Source: Progne subis subis
Lineage: Eukaryota; Chordata; Aves; Passeriformes; Hirundinidae
Assembly: GCA_022316685.1 (NCBI GenBank)
Contig: JAKJHU010000083.1
Location: forward strand, 620,001-684,000
Direction of reading: 5' to 3'
DNA length: 64,000 bases
Each line of letters begins with the position of its first letter. Position 1 is the stretch's first letter. Both the position numbers and the translations under genes were made by a program. The notes under the pieces were generated by a model that was given only the letters and a program-made list of their open reading frames with translations, did no database searches and was not told where the DNA came from. Positions 40,301 to 54,300 of the stretch are shown piece by piece.

Positions 40301-41756
40301 CATCCAAATTCTTTTTCATCTCTGTATTTGACCATAGTGAGACAGTATTCTGAGCCACATATGTGTAGGACATACTTCTATTCTTTGCTCAACAACCAAT
40401 CTCTGTTACTCATAAGCATTACGTAAGTGTTTTAAGGCAAGACAGAATTCTAATTTTCAACCAATTGTCTCATTGGTGGAAACAGAAATCACTGAAAAGT
40501 TCTGAGCAAACAGTCTGACCTTATATATTCTATTAGTTATATAGACATAATCTTTCTTTGGAAAATACACCAACTTTTCCTTGCAAAGAAAATGCCATCA
40601 CACTACTGGTTAGAGAGTATCTCTCTTCATTAAGCCCCCAACACCATGCATTAAAAACCCGAGACATTGAAAATGTGTTGCAAATATTTAAAAAAATAGG
40701 CTCATAAAGTTGATTGAGAACCACTGGTTAAGTTTTAAGTCCTGCTGTGGAAGAGTAAAATTCAGAGTTCAGAACTGAGTAGTCAAGAGACCTGAGAAGG
40801 TGATTTCTGGGCCTTTTACCCTAGACTGCAATTATAATCACATCAAAATATTGGATCTATGTCTTGAGATATTAAGCAGTTGCATCACAAGAACAGCATG
40901 TGAGCTATATTTATTTCTGCCCTACTGATACTATATACTGGACAAAATTGATTGATAATCCACTTCAGGGAAAGAATGTTCTATTTTTTCCAGATACTAC
41001 CACTCTGTGTGTCGTCTTCATTATGTAATTGGCTATGACAAACTTTATACACATAGGAATGTGTTCCTACCACCAGAATCAACTAAAAAGAGAAAATAAT
41101 AATAAAAACCCTGAGTATTCATCCAAAATTGAGATGTTACTAAACCTCAAGAGTAGTTTGCTGCAAAACCAGGGTGAGCTGAAACTGCTGATTCAAGACT
41201 TCGCTACTGAAGTAAATGAAAAAAGAAACCAGTACATTTATATCACAACCCTCAGGCTCTGCTCTCTTCTGTTAAACAGCCAAGAAAATGTTGGAGGGTT
41301 TTTTAAAACAGCAATTTAATACTAATTTCCTCAAGTAAACCCATCCAAACCCAGCTATTCAAAACACAGGGGAGTGTTTACTTAGGAAGCTTTGGTTTCT
41401 ACAAGCAGGCAAGAGAATGCAGATATATGCAATTTGAGATTTCAAAGAAGCTTAAGATCATCCTTCAGATTTTTCTGTGGGAATGTGATTGCTTTTGAAA
41501 CTGTAATTTTATTCCTTGGGAAAAGTGATAGAGAGAGACTCTTTATCATCATCCATCTGTGCTGCTGGAACTGGAACACATCAAAAGTGATGCTGCAGGT
41601 AACACAAGTCTTGTCTTCATTGATATCACATATCACAACCCTAAAGTTTTAATTTTTGGCACAGAACGTTTTCATCCTTAAGAAAGTAACAACAGACAAA
41701 ATGACTATTATGCAACTTGTACAGGCATTTTGCAAACAGCACATTACATGTATAAT

Positions 41757-41772
41757 AAAAAAAAAAAAAAAA
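41757..41772. repeat. Poly-A run (16 A)
   Basis: Uninterrupted A run followed by CCC and, 30 bases later, a T run. Confidence 0.85.
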
Positions 41773-44700
41773 CCCAAGTAAAATTTCCAGGCTTTTTTTT
41801 TTTTTCAATGCAAGACCAGACTTTTAACACAGAAAGAAGCTAATTAAAGAAACAGATGAAGTCAGATGTGCACGGAACTGGGTATAATGTATTGTAAATT
41901 TAAAGACACAAAGTGCTTCCCTGACTATGAAACTTGCTTTAGGTAAACTCTATTAATTAAACATTTTTGAAGTTTACATAAACAGAGGCCTAGGAAAGGT
42001 AAACAAAGAATAACCCAGTTTCTAAATATTGTGATGTGCTAGTCACTACAAACTTTGTAACAGGGCACGTTCTCAAAGACTTGGTTTCAAACCCAGAATT
42101 GCAATTACAGAATACTGCAAATATTGGCTGTGTTTTAATTAATAGATATGCTTTATTTCCCACACACAAGAGACTGAGATTAGCTATATTGATTAAAAAC
42201 CTGATCTACAGCTTACATTCTTGAACTATTGTCCCCAGCCAGATTGCTGCCTCCTGAAAGCAGAGCTAAAATTTATACATAGCTACACAATAAAATCCTA
42301 ATTTTCTAACTTTAGAAGGGTTTGGCAGCCTGCAGGTCACTGCAGGCTACTGGTTTATTCTGCCACTGGCTGAAGTTTTATAGTTTTATTCAAGTCACAC
42401 TTCTAAAAGAATAAAGGCTAGTGAAATCATAAATAAGTGGAATTCCACAGCAGGAATGACCTGAAATGGACCTCACTGTACTTCCAATGGCCTGATGTCA
42501 ACTATTATTAAACTACAGGTTTTAGAAAGTCTTCCACTAGACGTCTAGAGTTAAGCCAGAAGTTTTGGCTCTAATACAGGCAGTGATGAAAAACATATGA
42601 GTTGGTAACAAGTCGCCTTAATATCATTCTTCAGTACTAAGATGGGCTAATCTGAAGCAGCACTTTACTCTGGTATCACCCACAGTGCCAGAAGGATCAC
42701 GAAGCTTGGAAGTGGACTTTTTCTTTTTACATGCTTTTCATTTCACAGAACTCTAACTCCTCCTTTTTTCCTTATTTTTTTGGTAATATGAAATAACTGG
42801 ACATAAGGACCTTAGGTGGATTATCCTAGTGCTTCCGGAAGAACTTCCAAAGCTGCAAGGTATGTCCAGTTTGAATACCTATTCTATAGAAATAGCAGCA
42901 AGGAGTTGTCAGTCATGATGTGCAGATTAATGATATCAGATAATTTAGAATTAGAAATGCTGCTTTTTAAATAGAACATTTGAAAGCTTACTTGCAGCTG
43001 AAATACTTCTGTGTTTACTACATGTGAGCTGGAAAACAAATAAAGGTATAGTGGATTATTAACTATCAAAGCCATGTCAGAAAAATGTTACAATTGACCA
43101 TTAACACTTTTTCTCAGTTCTAACCATCTATGAAAATCTACTCTACAATACCAGCAGCTCTTACAGTAACAACTCAGTGTTAACTTTCTGTAATTTGGTA
43201 TTCAGGTTGGTGGGGTTTTTTAAGTACATATCAGCAAAGTAATTAGAAACAACCTAGGAAAGAACAAACTGTAGATGAGCTACAACCTAAAAGTTTTCAT
43301 AGATCATTCAGTAACAAGAGTCAAGCAGCTCCCCATAAGAAGTAAATACTCTGTAAACACAACTTATTTTGCAAACATTCCTTTTAATTATTACTGCTCA
43401 ACTCCAGTATTGGACTATTTCTCACAACAGACAATTCTATAGTAATCTTATTAATAGAAAACCTTCCTCCTGTTTTTCTTCAGTAATTTCAGTAAGTCAA
43501 TGGAGTAGATAAAGAGTTAAACAAACTCCTTTTATTTCTGGAATGGGACAGTGACTAATAGAACCAGAACTATTTTTAAATATAGATTTCAAAACAGTTA
43601 TGGTCTTGCCTTTCTTTGGACAAAATCTGTGCACAGAGCAATGATTTGTGTTAATGAGCACAGGGACTTTTCTTTGCCTCTGCAAAGACCACCACAGGGT
43701 CATTTAAACATTTCCTTTTCAGAAAAAATGCCATGGGAAATTTGTCTCTGTATACCGGTAACAGAAGAGATTTCTAAATATAACTTAGTCTTTTTAACTT
43801 TATGTATTAAGTCCTTTAGTATCATAACTGATAAGGCATCAAAGTTCATGTTGCTGTACTGGTTTGCAGCTGCCAGGCAATTCAGAGTTATTTGTTGCTG
43901 GGTCTCTATGCACTCATCCCATGCTAACAACACAATTTCTGCTCTCACTGAAAGGGATTCTCTTCCCATAACTCGTGTTTAGGATTTTCACATCACAGAA
44001 ATATGAGAATTTTCCACATAAAATCTAAGGGGTTTCAATTATATTAAATTATACTGTGACATCACCTGTATATAATAATTCAAAAATTATAAGCAATAGC
44101 ATTAAAAGTGTCTGTATTCCATGTATTGTTTGGCAATATGACTTCGGGTATAGATGATCATGTTAGTGAGGATAAGTGTGTCCCAACCAACCAGTGCAGT
44201 GATTTTTGGACAGTTACACACCTCAGGAAAGCACCTTAGAGCATCTCTACATGTGAAGTGCACTATCCACACTGTCACCTCACCTTGGGTGGCTGATGTT
44301 CCAGGGAGAAGGTACTACTCAAAAGCTTTTTGTGCTGAAGGGTAAAAAGGAGTGATGTAAAGAAGGTGCAATGAGCCTGAATGGAGCTTTGTCAGACTCA
44401 TTCTCAGTGTTCTAGTCTGTTAAAACAAGAATGGACAAAGCCAGGCTTTGTCCAAGTGACAACCAGCTGCTCAGGGGATTATCTAACAGAGCATTTCAGC
44501 CTGTCTAACAGCTTGACTATGTCAGGAATGGCTCCCCCATCACTCCTCCTTCCCTCTCTTTCCATTAAACGTTCCAGCCCTGTCAACCAAGCTGTTCCAC
44601 CCTTTCTTTTGTGCTGGTTCTGGTACTCTAAGCTGACTCAGTTTCTTCACATGAAAAGGACATGATGGAGTTTTGTTGTTCACATTAGTTTTGTGCCAGT

Positions 44701-45221
44701 GTAGTGAGTTAAACCAGCCTGGTGAACAGCCTGAAAGGAAGAGCTGGTACCAGAGAGCTGGCAGGGAGCACCTGGGAGAACAGTCAGGCTCAAGTGGCAG
44801 CAGGAGACCATTAGCACAGCTGTGCCTATCTATACCTTCTGAAACAATATTTCATAAAATCTTCATGACAGTGTTTTCTGAAATATCACTAGGATCTCAG
44901 ATTTTAGGCTTTCTTTTACTTCTCTTATTCTTGAAGTTTAAGCATGCAGAAAGTTTGTATAAGTCCCTTGAGAAGAGCTGCAGAATCAGGGCATTTTTAC
45001 AGAGTCATATCAGCATCTATTTACTGTAAAATTCAAAACCTCAGGCAGGAAAGAACCATCCCCACACCTTCATAAAACTCAGTCCTTTAGGATCCATTCT
45101 TTGGCCAATGTAAACCCAGAGTCAAGCTTGATGATCATTCCTAACTACAAAGCTAATAACGATTTCCTAAGGGCAAAATGGGAAGATGAAGCAAGGACTT
45201 TTTGCTTTAAAATAAAATAAT

Positions 45222-45239
45222 AAAAAAAAAAAAAAAAAA
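45222..45239. repeat. Poly-A run (18 A)
   Basis: Uninterrupted A run preceded by AATAAAATAAT. It may be the tail of an old retroposed sequence, but no body was recognised upstream. Confidence 0.85.
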
Positions 45240-47084
45240 TCACAGCTCAGGTTTCCTTACATAAAAAGACTTGTTTTCAAGAGATTTAACTCACAGAACC
45301 AATGTATGTCATCAGTGACACATTTCAACACTACTTTTCAAGAACTCTGTGAGCAACACATGTTTTTCAAGAGTTCAAATTGGCCACTACTCCAATCACA
45401 GCCTCCATCTTTTAATACTTTGATATCCTAATTTTTGGCTATGTGAAAGGAAATATGCAATCCATTTGCTACAGATGCAAGTGTGGGACCAGATTTTTAA
45501 GTTGTTTCATAAGAGAACTTCCTAGCACCAGATCCAAAAGAACATTTTAGGAACATACATCCAAGTTTGTCTTTTAGATCTAGTGAAACTACACAGCCAG
45601 TGTCTCTCTCAAATTGAAATCAGCAGGGTCTTGGAATGTCCACGTCCCAAGACATCATCACACTCGATATCCTACACATGGAGATAGTGTCTCATGACTG
45701 GATAAACCACAGAGCATTTTATCACTTAGCACCTAAACTGCCAGGGAAGAACAGAGAGCCTGAGAGCCTACGTGTGATAGCCCAGCCATTAAACTGCTTG
45801 TCCAAGAACAAGGAGAACTTGGAAGTCTGAAAGAATTCCAACTCCTCATCTCCTAATTGATGGTATGACTGAAATAGTGAATGAATTTTGGCCTTTTCAT
45901 GAAGCTGAAATAGAAGACTGAAAAGGCCAAATATTCCAAAGGTGCACAGCCAGAGATGACAATTCTCTCCAAAAAACCAAACAGAGGTTCCACACCTTCT
46001 TCCCAGCATTGTTTATATTCAAAGAGTCTTTCAGGGACAGACATTGTAAGGGAGTGCAAGAACAACCACAAAATTCTTTCTAGGAGCTCTGCAAGAGAAC
46101 ATTATTTTGAGCACAAAGGAAAATATATGGGAAAAACATACGTGAAATTCTTTCAAGAGATTGTTACATCAGTAAAAGTACATGCCCTAGCCAAATGGGT
46201 ATGCAACCCAAATATTATGGGAAATGAAATTCAGCTATATGTTGCTTACCTACAGGATTCAAAGTATTTTGTGATTCTGATTTTGGGCTTATATTTGGGG
46301 GAAAGAAGTCACATTTTCTTTTTATGTTATCTGAAGACTGTTAGTTTTTTTTCTTTTTAAACTCCCTGAAACAGACACAGAGAGAGGAGCAGCAAGGTAT
46401 GCAAAAGATATTTGCATTTAATACTGTTATGAACCCCCTCCAATAAACATCAAAATGACTTTGCACAGAAAAAAAATGGTACAAACAAGACCTCATTTTG
46501 AATAAGCCAAGTCAAACTGCAGTAGAAACCAGAGCACCCCTTTTCCTGCAGTGGAGGACCAATGACAACATGCCTACATACATGCATTTTTCATCTCCAA
46601 AGAGATCAGCAAGCTTTTAATTAGGTGATCATACAAGAACTGATCCTGTTTAGTATTTCCTTAAAGAGTCCTATGATAGTCTAAATAGAAACACTTTTAT
46701 AAACAGGACACGCACATTAAAATTCCCTGCAGCCTCTCTTGGTTTGTGGAACACATTTTCAGTTCCAAATGACTTCTGGAACTGGGCTTTGGAGGGAAAC
46801 AATATTGAGCTGAGGGATGAATCTACAACATTTTCTCGGAGTTTGTAGCATTCTATGGCAATTCTTACTACCTCCATTCTCCTCTGCACCTAGTTTTGTA
46901 GGAGCAAGGGAAAAAAACCTCACCAAACAGAAAAGCCCCAACCTATGTTTATCGAAAAATTCACACACAAAACTACCAGATTTTAGCTTTTGTCTGAGAT
47001 GTAATTTAAGTCATTGATTTCCACTGACATGGATTTCTAACACACAAGACCTCAGAGAAAAGAGCCCTCCTGAAAAAGAAGTCA

Positions 47085-47475
47085 GAGAGAATTAGGTTTG
47101 TTCAGTCTAGAAAAGAGAAGTTTTGGGGTGACTGAATTGTGGCTTTCCAGTTCCTGAAGGAGCCAACAAGAAAGAGAGGGATTTTTTTTTTTACATGAGC
47201 CTGGAGTGACAGGACAAGGGGTTATGGCTTCACACTGGTAGGGAACAGATTTAGATGGGATATTCGGAAGAAATCCTTCCTGGTGAGGGTGGGCAGGCCC
47301 TGGCACAGGGTGCTCAGAGAAGCTGTGGCTGCCCCTGGATCCCTGCCCAAGGCCAGGCTGGATGAGGCTTGGAGCAGCCTGGAAGGTGTCCCTGCCCACG
47401 GCAGGGGGTGGAATGAGATGATCTTTAAGGTCCCTTCCAACCCAAAGTATTCTGGGATTCTACAATTCTGTGAGA
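47085..47475 (+). mobile_element. CR1 LINE 3' fragment, about 390 bases
   Basis: Contains TTGTTCAGTCTAGAAAAGAG, GGTGAGGGTGGGCAGGCCCT, GGCACAGGGTGCTCAGAGAA and GATCTTTAAGGTCCCTTCCA, ending in ATTCTGGGATTCTACAATTC. Together these give the usual CR1 order through the 3' terminus. It sits about 600 bases upstream of the first ASPN coding exon. Confidence 0.95.
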
Positions 47476-48048
47476 TGTGTTTGCATGCAGAGGTGAACTT
47501 CTAACAATGGCAATAATAAATAAATGACTAGAACACAGGAAAAGCTGTTGTCAGGATTGAAAACTTCAGATTAGACTAGGAAGAGTTTAATTAAAGTTAA
47601 TTTAGGGAGTGGAGTACTGAGTGTTTAGTAAGTATCTCACTGAGTGCATTTTATGCACTGCTAATCAAGTACTTCCCAATTTTATAAGCAATGCACATAT
47701 GCCAATGTATCCCACTAAAAATATTTTTCATTGAGAACAAATAAAATGAATCATATTCCAAGCTCTGGCAAAGTTTACTACAAAAATTCCACGTCAAATT
47801 CCACGGTTGAAGCATTATTTTTTTTGATATTATTTGTAAACTAAACTAAAATACTTTGATATTACATTAATGCCTAATGAATTTAAGATTATGTGTAACA
47901 CTATAGTATTGATTTATATTTAAAAGATTATTTTTATATACTTCATCCTTCATATGCTGATTAAACCTCGGTATTGACAACAGACCATTTTGTTCCCTAT
48001 TCACTGATTCTGGTGTTTATTTTTTTCTTCATTTGTTCACTTTCCAAG
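47476..48048. other. AT-rich sequence just upstream of ASPN coding exon 1
   Basis: Very AT-rich. It ends in a strong pyrimidine tract and AAG, so it is read here as the 3' part of the intron after a non-coding exon. Confidence 0.5.
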
Positions 48049-48072
48049 ATTGGTTATTCTGATTAAGAAGAT
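48049..48072 (+). other. ASPN: ASPN 5' UTR part of first coding exon, with 3' splice site
   Basis: The tract TTTATTTTTTTCTTCATTTG leads to AAG at 48046-48048, followed by 24 untranslated bases before the ATG. Mammalian ASPN likewise starts translation in its second exon. Confidence 0.6.
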
Positions 48073-48319
48073 ATGAAAGAATACACACTCCTTCTCTTCT
48101 TGGCTTTGTGCTCTGCCAAATCTCTCACTGGCCCTTCGTATTTTACACTAAAGAATATGATGCTCCAAGATATGGAAGATGACGACGATGATGACGATGA
48201 CGACAATTCTCTATTTCCAACCACAGAACCCATTCTACCACTAATGCCTTTTGATTTGTTCCCAACATGCCCCTTTGGATGCCAGTGCTATGTGAGAGTT
48301 GTCCATTGCTCTGACCTGG
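48073..48319 (+). CDS. ASPN: ASPN coding exon 1: signal peptide, Asp repeat, Cys cluster
   Basis: The exon encodes [17 protein letters not shown], differing from mammals at only a few positions, then KNMMLQDME followed by nine consecutive Asp codons in mixed GAT/GAC order, NSLFPTTEP and the Cys cluster. The donor GTAAGA follows one base of the next codon (phase 1). The Asp run is the segment whose length is polymorphic in human ASPN and has been linked to osteoarthritis. Confidence 0.97.
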
Positions 48320-51300
48320 GTAAGAATGAATTTGTGTCTGTTCTCCACTGGATTCTCCTTTGGAGGATTTGTCTTTTAAAAGATGAATTATTATTCGGGC
48401 ACATAAATGGGATGCAAAGTATTCCTTCAGCTTAACTTCCACCAAAGTGAGCATCCTTGGTGACAGTTTAGCTAAAGACAAATGTGCTCCTGTCAGTGCT
48501 GCAGGTACATCCCAGCCCCTAAAAGTGAATTCAGTATTAATTGTGCCAATTTGAATTAGTGCTCACTGAAGTTATCCTATGATTCAAGGCAATCAAAGCA
48601 CTGTGCTCCCACCACTAGCACAGTAACAACGACATTTGTTCTCATCACAGCCCTGCCACCTTCCTAAACTTCATCTTGGACTTCTCATGTCTCCCCAAAC
48701 ATAAATTGCTGGGGTTTTAAAAATCTGTTATTATTAAGGAATCAAACTTCTGTTGACAGCAGCAAACTGTGGTTAATGTATCTGGTCAAACCACTTTACA
48801 TGAGTTCACATGTAGAAAAAATCTCACATTAATAGACTTCATCTTTAGATAACTGCAATCTATTAATTATAGAATAACTGTTAATAAATTGGACGGCACT
48901 TAGCATTTCACGCATCTGCATTTCCACTCAAAAGAAAGTTACTGTCCCTGTTGAGTCTTTCCTACTGATTCAGGATCTCAGATGGCCTGAACTGCAGTGG
49001 GTTTGAAACTGAACAGAAACTGGGTTGGGGGATTATTGCTACTGGCACTGATTTATGTTAATGGTTTCTGGTACTGGTACAAAAGTGCTGGCAGTGGAGA
49101 CCCTCCTTTGCCCACACCAAGACCAGATTTCTCAGCTCCACCATGACCTGAATGAATCCTCAGCAGCTGCCCCAGTGCCACGGACAGGGCAGAGCAGTGG
49201 TCCAAAGGAGCACTGAGCACTAAGCAGAGACCCCTGAATCCAAAGCCCTGTTCCTCACTGCCCTGGATTTCTGAGAGATCCTTTCTCCAGTTGCCTCATA
49301 GGACAACCTGAGCTCTGAGGATTATTTCAGAGATGCAGAGTCCACAAAGAGCAGTCCTGATTTAGTTTTCACGGTTGGGGCAGAAGCAATTCCTCCCCAA
49401 ACATTGCACGTTTGTGGCACATTCTAACATTGTTAGTTTTTCCCACTATCAAAAATTCCCTTCTACCTTTTGCTTTTTGGCTGTTCATATTTTCTCCCCC
49501 ACCATATTAATCAACAATCTTATTCTGTTTTGATGTTTGGCAGTTAATTTCTTTGGACTTACATACAGCACATAATGTTCCTGTTTATGTCACATACTTA
49601 TATAGGTTTGACATCAATTCCTCGCAACATCCCGCCAGATACTCGTATGATTGACCTTCAAAACAACAAAATCAAAGAGGTCAAGGAAAACGATCTCCAA
49701 GGACTCACATCACTTTATGTAAGCTTGCTATTTCCCAAGTTTGAAATCTTAGTTAGTAATCTGAAATATTTAGATCCTTTAAAAATAAAAATGGTATTTC
49801 CTTCTCCAATAATATAGATAAAAATAGTCCAATGCCTGCATATTTGATGGCTCCCACATAGTAAGAAGCAAATACCTTTGAGCCATAAGAACTACTTTCT
49901 ACAACATCCAGAAAATGTACCATATACATCTAACCAAAAAGATTCTCAAGGTTTTTCAGTTCTTAGCATGCACAGAAACATTCCCTACATTTTAAAGGCT
50001 GCAAGGCAAGTGATCCTTTTTATCTGCTTAGATGGAAGAAAGCAGAAAGAATTTAATCTCAGAGGAGAACTGCAGTGATATTTTTGAGGGTATTTTCAAA
50101 AGAACAGAACATAGAGCTAACACATACAGCACTGAAACCAATGCTACAAATCCAACTGACCTGAACAGAAAACAAAGAAACACAGAATTACTGAAAAAGT
50201 CAGGGGCTCTACTCCTCGTTTGTTACCATGCTCAACCATGCATGTAGGGACAGGCTTTGAAACAAACAGCACTGGTAAACAGATAAACCTAGATGTTTAC
50301 AGTACACAATAATCCTTTTTTTATGATGAAAGGAAATGAGAGTCTCAGAGGATTGGGAAGTAGATTAAATCTGCTTTAGAATATTTGTTTCTATTGTATG
50401 TCACCCTAGATCCAGCATCCAGATCTAGTTCCACTAACAAATACTGACCATTTTAAAATTTTCACTCTATAACTGAAATCTGTTCCATAACTTATAGCAA
50501 ATGAATTATATTCTATGCTCCATTAGAAAGACAGGAGACACACAATAAACTAACATAAGGACCATTCCTAACACATTAGGAAGAAACTCTTTCCTGTGAG
50601 AGTGAGAGTGAGACCCTGGCACAGGGTGTCCAGAGCAGCTGTGGTTGCCCCTGGATCCCTGGAAGTGCCCAAGGCCAGGTTGGATGAGACTTGGAGCAGC
50701 CTGGGGTACTGGAAGATGTCCCTGCCCATGGCAGACGGTGGCACTGGATGGGCTTTAAGGCCCCCCTGCCAACCCCAAATAATTCTGTGATTCTGTAAAA
50801 CAAATGCTTTCAGTCATACTTCGCTTCTGAGCAAAATGCAAAAATTTATCAGATCTAAGTGTTTATGAATGAGCTTGTTAATTATTATGGGCTAAGACAC
50901 AACAGAGAAAACAGGAACTATATAAATTCAGAGTTGGCAATGAAGCATTTCCTATTCTCTTGTGTCTGGGTGCAGAATGGTCTTAGCAGCAAGCAAAGGG
51001 TAAATGCACAAACTGTGGTTTATATTCTGTGTAAAAGATCTAAGAGTCTCTTATCTCCCAATGACTGAGAAAGCCACTGGAATCAATCAGTAATCACCAC
51101 ATTATAGACCAGAGTCACCACTTAATTATGTGATAGCTGAGGACACTGAGCTGCTTTGCTTTTTCTCCTTAGTTCATTTGTGGCGAGGCTGAACAACATT
51201 TTCATGGAGAGCAAAGTTTACTTTGTACAACTTGGCTCGGTCCTGAAGCCTGCTTAGCAAAGGCACAGATGGCAACATGGATTAGGAAGGAGCATTTCCT

Positions 51301-54300
51301 GTTTATTTCCTTGAGCTAACCTCATTTTTTTTCTGGGAAAAAATAATTCTTGTTTGATTTACTGTTTTTTTTCCTTGCACAATTCCTGAGAAGAGATAAC
51401 TCCAAGAAATAAAAAAGGAACAGAAACGAATAGTTTAAGTATGGAAATTCAGAGATGTGATTTGACATGCAAAATCATTTCAGATATTTCATTTTGTTGT
51501 CTGCAGTAGCTCATTACAAGTTCTCTGATAACGCATAGCAATGAGGAAAAAGTTACCCCCAAAATACTGTACAGAAGAGAGAGACTGAAATTCAAAGGAG
51601 CTGGAAATGACAAAATATAAATTCATGCATCATATACAGACATTAACGTGTAAGAAACTCACATTAAAACCTTCACTTTTATTTTGCAGCACTATGTTGA
51701 AATAAAAGATGAGATTCTGAGTTTTGAGAATTTGTCTGCATTAAGGAACAACAGCAACCAAGTATATAACCCCCATACAATCCCACAAAATATCTGAATA
51801 CAAACATATTATTTTGCCAATTCTCATGATCCATTGGCACCTTGTCAGATCTACCGTCTGATTAGTGCTCCAGCTTTCAGGTTCTTCTTTGTTTTTCACA
51901 AGCAACTGAAATGCCCAAAGCATCTACAAAGTGCTGAAAGTTTGGTAGGATGGAAAAATAAAGTATTTTAAACACTTAATTACCTAATTGCTTAATTGCA
52001 TATCAAATCCGTGACTCCAAATTAATGGTCATAACAGTCCTGGATAAAGAAAGCTTTCTGTTGCTCTTTCCATCTCTCACAGGCATTGGCTTTGAACAAC
52101 AATAAAATATACAAGATCCATCCCAAAGCCTTTCAACCAACAAAGCGGTTACGACGACTGTATTTGTCCCACAACCAACTGACAGAGATCCCAACAAATC
52201 TACCCAGAACTCTGGCAGAGCTCAGAATTCATGCCAATAAGGTTAAGAAAATCCCTAAGGATGTATTTAAAGGAATGAAGTCTCTACACGTTTTAGGTAA
52301 GTCTAATTAAGTAGAACAGAAAATATCTTCACCAAAAATGGAATATATCATACATCATTTCCAGTCAAACATTTCCCCAAGGCACAGTTTCCTCTTAAAG
52401 AGATATCCATGCTGTGGGAATACCCTCCACAATTGAGTTTCTATGTGAAGTTGCTACAAAGGTCAAGTTCTGGATAATCCTGCAAGCCAAGTAACACAGC
52501 CTTAATTCATTGAGAGCTGTGACACCCCACAGAACAGAATCAAAACTGAACATTAATGCGTGCTTAGAATACCAGCAATCATAAATAAATTTAAACCAGC
52601 TCTTTATAACTTAGCCTAACCTACACAAAATTCCTACGCCATAAATGCTTTTCTTTTTCCCCCTTGGGCAGAAATGAGTGCAAATCCTCTTAACAATGAT
52701 GGAATAGAACCAGGGGCTTTCGAAGGGGTAAATATCTACCACATACGAATTGCAGAGGCGAAGTTAACGTCAATCCCTAAAGGTAGGTATGCCTTCCCTT
52801 TTCTAGTTTACTTACACCAGGATACTCCTTAATAAAAGCCTTTAGCGTCTGAAGGATTATTAAATTCACAAACTGTTTTGCATTCTCATTACTACCAACC
52901 CACCTCCTACCTTTTCTTTTTGAACTTAGTATCCAATTCCCCATCCCAGAAGAGTTCATACACAAACAGTGCACAGAGGCTCCCTCTCCCACTTTCTCCC
53001 TCCACTCCTCTCACAGAATGCCCAGACACTTGCCTCAGGAGGAACAATACAAAGAAATTCATAACTTGATGTCACTTCACGCCTTTCCCACATCAGCCTC
53101 CCAAAAATCATGACAGAGAAAGGATAAACTCCCCAATATTTGATCAGGGTCATAAGGGATGCAGAAATCCCACTTCCTTTACAGATTTAAAATTTAACTC
53201 CAAAATTTCTAAATTTAATTTTTAATATTTCAAGTCATGCTGTACCTCAAATACAATGTTCAATGTAGTTTTGCTAAGTAAAACTTAATTTTAATATTTA
53301 ATTAAATTCACTATAATATACTAAAAAATTAAATCACTTTTTCATATAACCCCCCCCCCCCCCCCCAACTTGTAATTTGGAGGTAAAAAATTAAAACACT
53401 AATTTAAGAAATCACTGACCTCCACACACACAAATGTAGCATAAAGGAGTTCAGTACAACATTCCACCTGCTTTTTCTGCAGGTCAGTGTGGTATTGAAC
53501 CAAATTCTCATGATTTTCAACCACTCAAAACTCTAGCCAAGAGAAAAAGGAAGGAAACAAAGCAAAACACTGTGTTCTATGCTTTAACTCACAGGGAAAC
53601 TAAATGTTGGCCCTGCATTTATTACTGATCAGGCAGATAAAGAACTTGTTTCTTATTAATCTTTTCCTGTATGTGTGTGTATATATGTGTGTAAATATAG
53701 ATATACAGAAAGATCCCTGTAGAAGAGAACACTAAAAAAACCCCCAACAATAATCAAAACCAACTCACCCCAATTGTTCAGATAACTTCAAGATCAGAAA
53801 GCCTCTGTCTGACTATGGAAATGCTTCCTAACACAAAAACACCCCAAAACAATCCAGTAGCAGTTCCTGTCACTTAGCACAAGAACACCCAACTAAAAAT
53901 CATTCCAATTTTGTCTTTGTTACGGAGAAATCTATAAAGACCCACAGCATAAGGTCCAAAATGTGGTGTCAAATACATAAACAAACCACACAGATTTCAC
54001 AGTGAACTCATTCACCAGAAATGCAAACTGAGTTTGTAGATGTTTCTCTCTGCAAACGCTATAATGGCACAAAGGTTTAAAAACATGTATCTAATAAAAG
54101 GTACTAAAAATGTGCAGTGGACAGGTGGGGTGGCCTTCCCTGTGGATATTGTCACTCAGGCACCCAGAACTGCGAGCTGGAAAGCAAACTGGAACGAAGC
54201 CCAAACAAATCAACTTTATTCCAAGTGGAATAAAGGCAGGCTGGGAAGCAGCCACAGATCCATGGGCAGCGGGAGCAGCGCTGTCCCAGCCCCAGAGAGC

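Larger units (their letters stand above)
37376..47084. other. ECM2-ASPN intergenic region, right part
   Basis: About 9.7 kb of AT-rich DNA holding poly-A runs at 41757-41772 and 45222-45239. The non-coding first exon and promoter of ASPN are expected somewhere here, but I cannot place them. Three weak minus-strand resemblances to CENPP are discussed under findings. Confidence 0.45.

Noticed and set aside
43700..43969. 89-codon minus-strand frame
   Set aside because: Not listed as a gene. Only a short TGI motif resembles CENPP, and the frame lacks other conserved residues.
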